A stretch of DNA of 64,000 nucleotides from Prorocentrum cordatum (taxonomy: Eukaryota; Sar; Dinophyceae; Prorocentrales; Prorocentraceae), in NCBI GenBank assembly GCA_963575745.1, contig CAUYUJ010003991.1, positions 148,501 through 212,500 of the forward strand. The letters are read 5' to 3'. The notes under the pieces were generated by a model, which made no database searches, had not been told where the DNA came from, and saw only the letters and a program-made list of their open reading frames with translations. How positions within the stretch are numbered: the stretch's first letter is position 1; each line of letters starts with the position of its first letter. Below, piece after piece: positions 61,761 through 64,000 of the stretch. Position numbers and translations under genes: made by a program.

Positions 61761-62455
61761 CGCCCTCCTCGTCTACCCCGTTGCTGCTCGAGCTTCGTCG
61801 AGGGGGGGGGTAGGAGGGGGAATCGCAGCAGAAGAGGCGGAAAAGGAGGAGGGGAATGAGTGAAGGGAGGGGGGTGGGGGAAGTTGATGTTGGAAAGAAG
61901 GGGAGTAAGAGAGGGGAGAGGTGGCGGAGGAGGTGGAAGAGGGGGATGCTGAGGGAACAGAAGGGGAGACCGAGGAATTACAGGAGGAACATGGGGTGGA
62001 GCGGGAGGATGATACGTACTTGGGAGGAGCTCCTCTTCCTCCCCATCCTCTCCCCGTTCCTCCATCCTCCACCTCTGTCCTTTTCCATATCCTTCTTCTT
62101 ATCCGACTCATCCGGCTCGCTCTGGGGTCGCTGCGCCTCCTGCTCCTCCTCCCCCTCCCCCCTGGCTACCCCCCCCTCCGCTTTTCAGTACATACTTGCG
62201 TTGCTTGCTTCAGCGCGGACGTCGTTCACTGCTGCTCTGCCAGCTCAAAGCACACTAGATTATGAACACTGCTTAATGCAATCGTCGTGTCGCTGGCTGG
62301 ATGTTGCTCCCAGAACACGGAGCGGGAACTTCTCCTCTTCCTCCTCCACCTCCGTTTAATCTCAGGAGGTTCCAGCGAAGGCAGCCGTCTTCCAATATTT
62401 CTCTCACGTCAGGAGCCCGATGACATGTTTCAAAATACAGCAATCTGCATACGGT
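61761..62455. other. Purine-rich then mixed sequence, no gene recognised
   Basis: G/A-rich 61800-62000, then CTCCTCC-rich to about 62165, then ordinary sequence. No assignable frame. Confidence 0.4.
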
Positions 62456-62458
62456 TGA

Positions 62459-62626
62459 TGCTGCTCCCCCCTTCTCGTCCGCCGCGGCACGGGCGCCTCC
62501 TGCGTTGGGAAGCGCCAGGGATAAACAGCTGCATGCGGCCGATAATTTGGTGCTCCCAATTCTCGCCCGCCCCGACAGCGGCGCCTCCGGCGCCTGGCGG
62601 CGCCAGAAGAAATCGCCTGCATGCAG
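62459..62626. repeat. ~92-bp diverged duplication
   Basis: GCTCCCCCCTTCTCGTCCGC...GGGCGCCTCC...CAGCTGCATGC and TGCTCCCAATTCTCGCCCGC...GGCGCCTCC...CGCCTGCATGC, two copies spaced about 91 bp. Confidence 0.65.
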
Positions 62627-62677
62627 CGCTTTCGTGATCTGTCCGCTTTTTGCCTCTCAACGAAAGGAGGTGGCAAA

Positions 62678-62692
62678 ATCGGGGGGGGGGGG
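62678..62692. repeat. Poly-G tract
   Basis: About 13-14 consecutive G. Confidence 0.9.
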
Positions 62693-62949
62693 GGCGCGCA
62701 GAGTCTCCGTCGCTCGAAGGTCCCTCTCCGCTTGCGGATCTGGTTGTGCCCTGAGGCTCGTGTTGTAATCTTCTTATCTGGGCAGGGCCGGGGCCACTCC
62801 CCCGGAGTGCCACACGTGGTGCAAGCTATCGTGTTCAATCTAAGTTCTGCACGAGAGCGCACGGCCTGGATGGCGCCGCCACACATTCTTCATAGCTGCG
62901 CCGCTACGCCGTTGTGTGGAAGCAGCAGCAATGACAGATCTGGGGCGAT

Positions 62950-63190
62950 CGTTAGCTGTAGGAGAGAGTTTCGCATGCATCAGGTCGTCCGATTTGGGAC
63001 GATTGTGAGTTTGAGCATGTTGAGGTACATGTTGAGGTACATGTTAGATATCATAAGAATGCGAGCTTGAGGAGCCAGGTGGGCATATCGAGGCACAGCG
63101 GAGATATCGCAAGCATCCGAGCTTGAGGAGTACATTTTCTCATGAATGAGGTCGTTCGGCCTGGGGCGATAGTGAGCTTGATTTGAGAGA
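62950..63190 (-). repeat. Diverged ~167-bp duplication, weakly protein-like on minus strand
   Basis: GCATCAGGTCGTCCGATTTGGGACGATTGTGAG (about 62977) and GAATGAGGTCGTTCGGCCTGGGGCGATAGTGAG (about 63144) are duplicates, with CGAGCTTGAGGAG also repeated (63062, 63119). On the minus strand the two read QIKLTIAPGRTTSFMRKC and LKLTIVPNRTT. A third partial copy (LTIAPDLSLL) lies near 62945. Origin unknown. Confidence 0.55.
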
Positions 63191-63590
63191 ATGGAGGGGC
63201 CGCTAGACAGGGCGTGCCCTCACTATCATCCCCCATGAACAGGCCCCGAGTTGGGGTTTTCACCGAGCTCAAGGATTTTTCTCCATAGGACAGATTCTCC
63301 AACCCCGTAGGGCTGTCGAATGGTGGTTTGGCCGCTGGTGGACGTGAGTGCTTGGTCAGGTCAGTGATCCATCTCCCCTCCCTTGGGGAGAGTAGGCGGA
63401 GTGGAGGAGGAGGAGGAGGAGGTCTCCATTCCCCGTCTCCCTCACCGTTCCTCACCCTCCCCGGGGGGCAGGCTTCTAGTTTAGGATTCTAGGTTGGCAT
63501 CGCGCGCCCCCTCCACGGGGCACGCACGAGGCCCGGGAAAAGAAAGAAGGCCACCGAGGACGACGGCGACGAAGACGAACCACGACGGCG
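63191..63590. other. Mixed sequence, no gene recognised
   Basis: Includes GGAGGAGGAGGAGGAGG at 63405-63421. Nothing assignable. Confidence 0.4.
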
Positions 63591-63599
63591 AGGGCGACA

Positions 63600-63608
63600 A
63601 CAAACGAC

Positions 63609-63648
<40 letters not shown>

Positions 63649-63650
63649 AG
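63600..63650. repeat. (GAC)n microsatellite
   Basis: (ACG)n of about 14 units following CGACAACAAACGACACG. Confidence 0.95.
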
Positions 63651-64000
63651 AACCGAACGTAGCAACGTGAACGACGACGTCTACGACGACGACGGTGGTG
63701 GTGGTGGCGGCCGCCCGCTCGGGAGCGGGAGCTACCTGAGAGGGGCTTCACCCTGCGCTGCTAAGCGGACAGCGTCACGTTTGAGGCGTCGTGCAGGAGG
63801 GGGGATGAGACCCTCCCGCCGGCGCGGAGGAGACGCCGCGGAGGGGCCCGCCGGGAGCTATTCGGACCTGGCGTCGGAGCTGCGGCGCCTGGAGGAGCGG
63901 CGCGTCTGCAAATCGTCGCCGCCGCCGTCGTCGCCGCCGCCACAGGAGGGGAGCCAGGGAGCGGGGAAGTGGAGGAGGGCGACGAGGGGAGAGGAGAGGG
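63651..64000. other. GC-rich end of window
   Basis: GC-rich sequence with CGCCGCCGCCGTCGTCGCCG near 63916. A short plus-strand stretch around 63855 reads GSYSDLASELRRLEERRVCK, which could be the beginning of an exon running off the window, but this is too short to call. Confidence 0.3.

Overview
The window reads as nuclear DNA of a dinoflagellate. The reasons are a GC-rich, gene-poor sequence made mostly of simple and tandem repeats, and two decayed retroelements. These carry an HDMxNAFAS reverse-transcriptase signature, a CPWCRSTFA zinc-finger tail, and an RT/RNase H / tyrosine recombinase / methyltransferase module that I associate from memory with dinoflagellate genomes. No rRNA, tRNA or complete spliced-leader RNA gene and no clearly recognisable host gene was found. 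Most long open frames are by-products of trinucleotide repeats, which stay open in two frames and give runs of His, Met, Asp, Ser, Tyr or Thr.

Layout. 0-5 kb: a short relic of a LINE reverse transcriptase (about 300-646), then GC-rich DNA with a 35-G run and the first GAT arrays. 5-7 kb: an interval bounded by two inverted copies of a GTAACG/poly-C element, each touching a GAT microsatellite, and containing three different minisatellites. 7-11.7 kb: more than 3 kb of degenerate GAT/GGT repeat, then a 700-bp purine tract. 12-16.4 kb: a degenerate CCAAGACGGCC repeat, a ~186-bp satellite interrupted by a 90-bp satellite, and a TGGTC-rich tract with a 429-bp internal duplication.

17.6-24.25 kb is the best-defined unit: a tyrosine-recombinase retroelement with gag-like, RT, RNase H, tyrosine recombinase and DNA-methyltransferase-like regions in order. 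It is bounded by split direct repeats (A1 ... B1-A2-B2), the arrangement of Ngaro/PAT-type elements. Several frameshifts and stops show it is an old copy. 25.2-29.9 kb holds three tandem copies of a ~1.5-kb higher-order repeat containing a conserved hairpin and a TCG microsatellite. 30-46 kb is a mosaic of tandem repeats (102-, 83-, 73-, 53-bp units) and dispersed families, several shared between distant parts of the window.

47.0-50.85 kb is a LINE: AP-endonuclease and RT domains in one 2.8-kb frame, broken by an (AG)28 run, followed by a C-terminal region with zinc fingers in shifted frames. Next to it lies an intact 212-codon ORF (51005-51643) with a GPPHLWVF motif. 52-59.9 kb is purine/pyrimidine-rich and very GC-rich DNA with decayed coding texture and short duplications. 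59.9-61.1 kb is a 1.24-kb TAC microsatellite. The last 3 kb is GC-rich repeat sequence with small duplications and a GAC microsatellite.

The two retroelements account for almost all recognisable protein coding; the rest is repeat DNA plus a few short exon-like segments of unknown function.
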